Part shown: positions 5,648 through 6,024 of the stretch, piece by piece | Layout: every line of letters begins with the position of its first letter | How positions within the stretch are numbered: the stretch's first letter is position 1 | NCBI GenBank assembly: GCA_903904765.1 | Contig: CAIVEA010000967.1 | Location: forward strand, 1 to 6,024 | Length of the DNA: 6,024 bases | Source of the DNA: an uncultured Chloroflexota bacterium | GTDB lineage: Bacteria > Chloroflexota > Anaerolineae > Aggregatilineales > Phototrophicaceae | Direction of reading: 5' to 3' | Notes under the pieces: model-generated | Seen by the model: the letters and a program-made list of their open reading frames with translations, nothing else | Databases searched by the model: none | What the model was told of the DNA's origin: nothing | Made by a program: the position numbers and the translations under genes

Positions 5648-5665
5648 TTGATGCACCCGCATCAA
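5648..5665 (+). promoter_or_regulatory. Leader hairpin 3 just upstream of the ribosome binding site
   Basis: TTGATGC (5648-5654) pairs perfectly with GCATCAA (5659-5665) around the tetraloop ACCC. The stem ends seven bases before AAGGAG (5673-5678), which is six bases before the ATG at 5685. CATCAA is duplicated in tandem (5660-5665, 5666-5671), so TTGATG could instead pair with the second copy and bring structure to within one base of the AAGGAG. This is a plausible translational control element. Confidence 0.6.
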
Positions 5666-5684
5666 CATCAATAAGGAGTTTATA

Positions 5685-5882
5685 ATGGCAAGCGTTGACT
5701 TCTATGATGTGAAGGTACGCAAGAAGGTCAAGATCGACGAAAAGAACATCACCAAGACCAAGTTCACGACCAAGAACGGTCAGACCCGTTACGGCCTGCG
5801 CGCGCAGACCAAGGATGGTCGCAACCTGACCAAGTTCGTGAGCCAGAAGGATTGGGAAGCTGCCAAGTACAAGGAATCGTAA
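5685..5882 (+). CDS. Small, very basic protein of unknown function, probably highly expressed
   Basis: A 65-residue protein with 13 Lys and 4 Arg against 8 acidic residues, no cysteine, no membrane segment and no signal peptide. I do not recognise a named family. By eye the order is strand (VDFYDV), strand (KKVKID), strand (ITKTKFTTKNG), strand (QTRYGLRAQTKDG), strand (NLTKFVS), then a short C-terminal helix (QKDWEAAKYKES). That order, and the ending VSQKD, recall archaeal Sul7d/Sac7d DNA-binding proteins (VSEKD), but this is a visual resemblance only. All 13 lysines use AAG, all asparagines AAC and all phenylalanines TTC, a bias typical of abundant proteins. It has a strong ribosome site (AAGGAG, six-base spacing), a long structured leader, its own TTGACA promoter and an efficient terminator, so it is a monocistronic unit. 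A nucleic-acid-binding role is inferred from charge and fold pattern. Confidence 0.85.
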   Translation: MASVDFYDVKVRKKVKIDEKNITKTKFTTKNGQTRYGLRAQTKDGRNLTKFVSQKDWEAAKYKES

Positions 5883-5902
5883 TCGGTTCCATGAAGCAAC
5901 AA

Positions 5903-5932
5903 AAAAAAGCGAACCCGCAGGTTCGCTTTTTT
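5903..5932. terminator. Strong bidirectional Rho-independent terminator
   Basis: GCGAACC (5909-5915) pairs with GGTTCGC (5920-5926) around the loop CGCA. The stem is flanked by a run of eight A on the left and six T on the right, so it works in both directions. It separates the small basic gene (+) from the convergent partial gene at the right edge (-). Confidence 0.93.
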
Positions 5933-5952
5933 ATTGTGTTGATCGAAGCGTT

Positions 5953-6024
5953 TTAGCCGATGTCGCTGAAGCAGGGCAAATCCACCCAGAACACCGAGCC
6001 GCCGTCCATCGGGCATTCCACCCC
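5953..6024 (-). CDS. C-terminal end of a probable sensor histidine kinase
   Basis: The minus strand is open from the right edge to a TAA at 5953-5955 and encodes 23 residues, including PMDGGSVFWVDLPCFSDIG. The pattern G-G-S-x-F-W-V-x-L-P is the usual last strand of the HATPase domain in sensor histidine kinases (commonly G-S-T-F-x-x-x-L-P near the C-terminus). Only this tail is present, so class, sensor domains and partner regulator cannot be told. The strong terminator at 5903-5932 sits 20 bp downstream of its stop, which supports a real gene end here. Confidence 0.6.
   Translation of the reverse strand, partial: GVECPMDGGSVFWVDLPCFSDIG

Noticed and set aside
5789..6016. 75-codon minus-strand frame running through the small basic gene and terminator
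   Set aside because: It reads through the strong terminator hairpin and overlaps a highly codon-biased plus-strand gene; the histidine kinase tail is in a different frame.
5470..6022. 14-bp direct repeat TCGGGCATTCCACC at 5470-5483 and 6009-6022
   Set aside because: A single 14-base match in 6 kb is within reach of chance, flanks differ at once, and one copy is coding in the kinase tail; not enough for a mobile element or attachment site.

Overview
The window is GC-rich bacterial chromosome with short intergenic gaps, Shine-Dalgarno-led genes and one AT-rich regulatory stretch near the right end. Gene content and codon style would fit a Chloroflexota (Anaerolineae-like) genome, but no marker here fixes the taxonomy, so that is inference only. 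No CRISPR array, tRNA, rRNA, insertion sequence or replication origin is visible.

Layout, left to right. (1) The C-terminal end of an ABC exporter ATPase (+) runs in from the left edge and meets, across a shared hairpin, (2) a class III PLP-dependent aminotransferase (-). The aminotransferase is translationally coupled (ATGA overlap) to (3) a FadR/GntR-type regulator with an FCD domain (-). The regulator's promoter is almost consensus (TTGACA, 16 bp, TATACT). A TGGTATACCA-type palindrome plus an extra half-site lies directly over its -10, so the pair looks like an autorepressed two-gene operon responding to a small carboxylate or amino compound. (4) Divergently, peptidyl-tRNA hydrolase (pth, +) starts just after an extended -10 promoter. 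(5) Next on the + strand is a single polypeptide that joins an N-terminal ribbon-helix-helix antitoxin-like domain to a C-terminal MazF/PemK-like toxin domain. Its 3' end overlaps by 23 bp with (6) a convergent metallo-beta-lactamase-fold protein carrying an N-terminal four-cysteine zinc ribbon (-). Upstream of that on the same strand is (7) an enterochelin-esterase-like alpha/beta hydrolase (-).

(8) The AT-rich stretch of about 260 bp between the hydrolase start (5420) and 5685 holds a TTGACA promoter, several GGGAAAA-type repeats in both orientations, and three hairpins leading to a strong ribosome binding site. It drives a 65-residue, very basic protein whose 13 lysine codons are all AAG, suggesting high expression. 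A strong bidirectional terminator follows, and (9) the last residues of a probable sensor histidine kinase (-) run off the right edge.

The two observations most worth pursuing are the one-chain RHH-MazF fusion and the small basic protein. The latter's predicted strand/helix order and C-terminal VS-x-KD motif resemble archaeal Sul7d/Sac7d chromatin proteins, and it sits behind an unusually structured leader.
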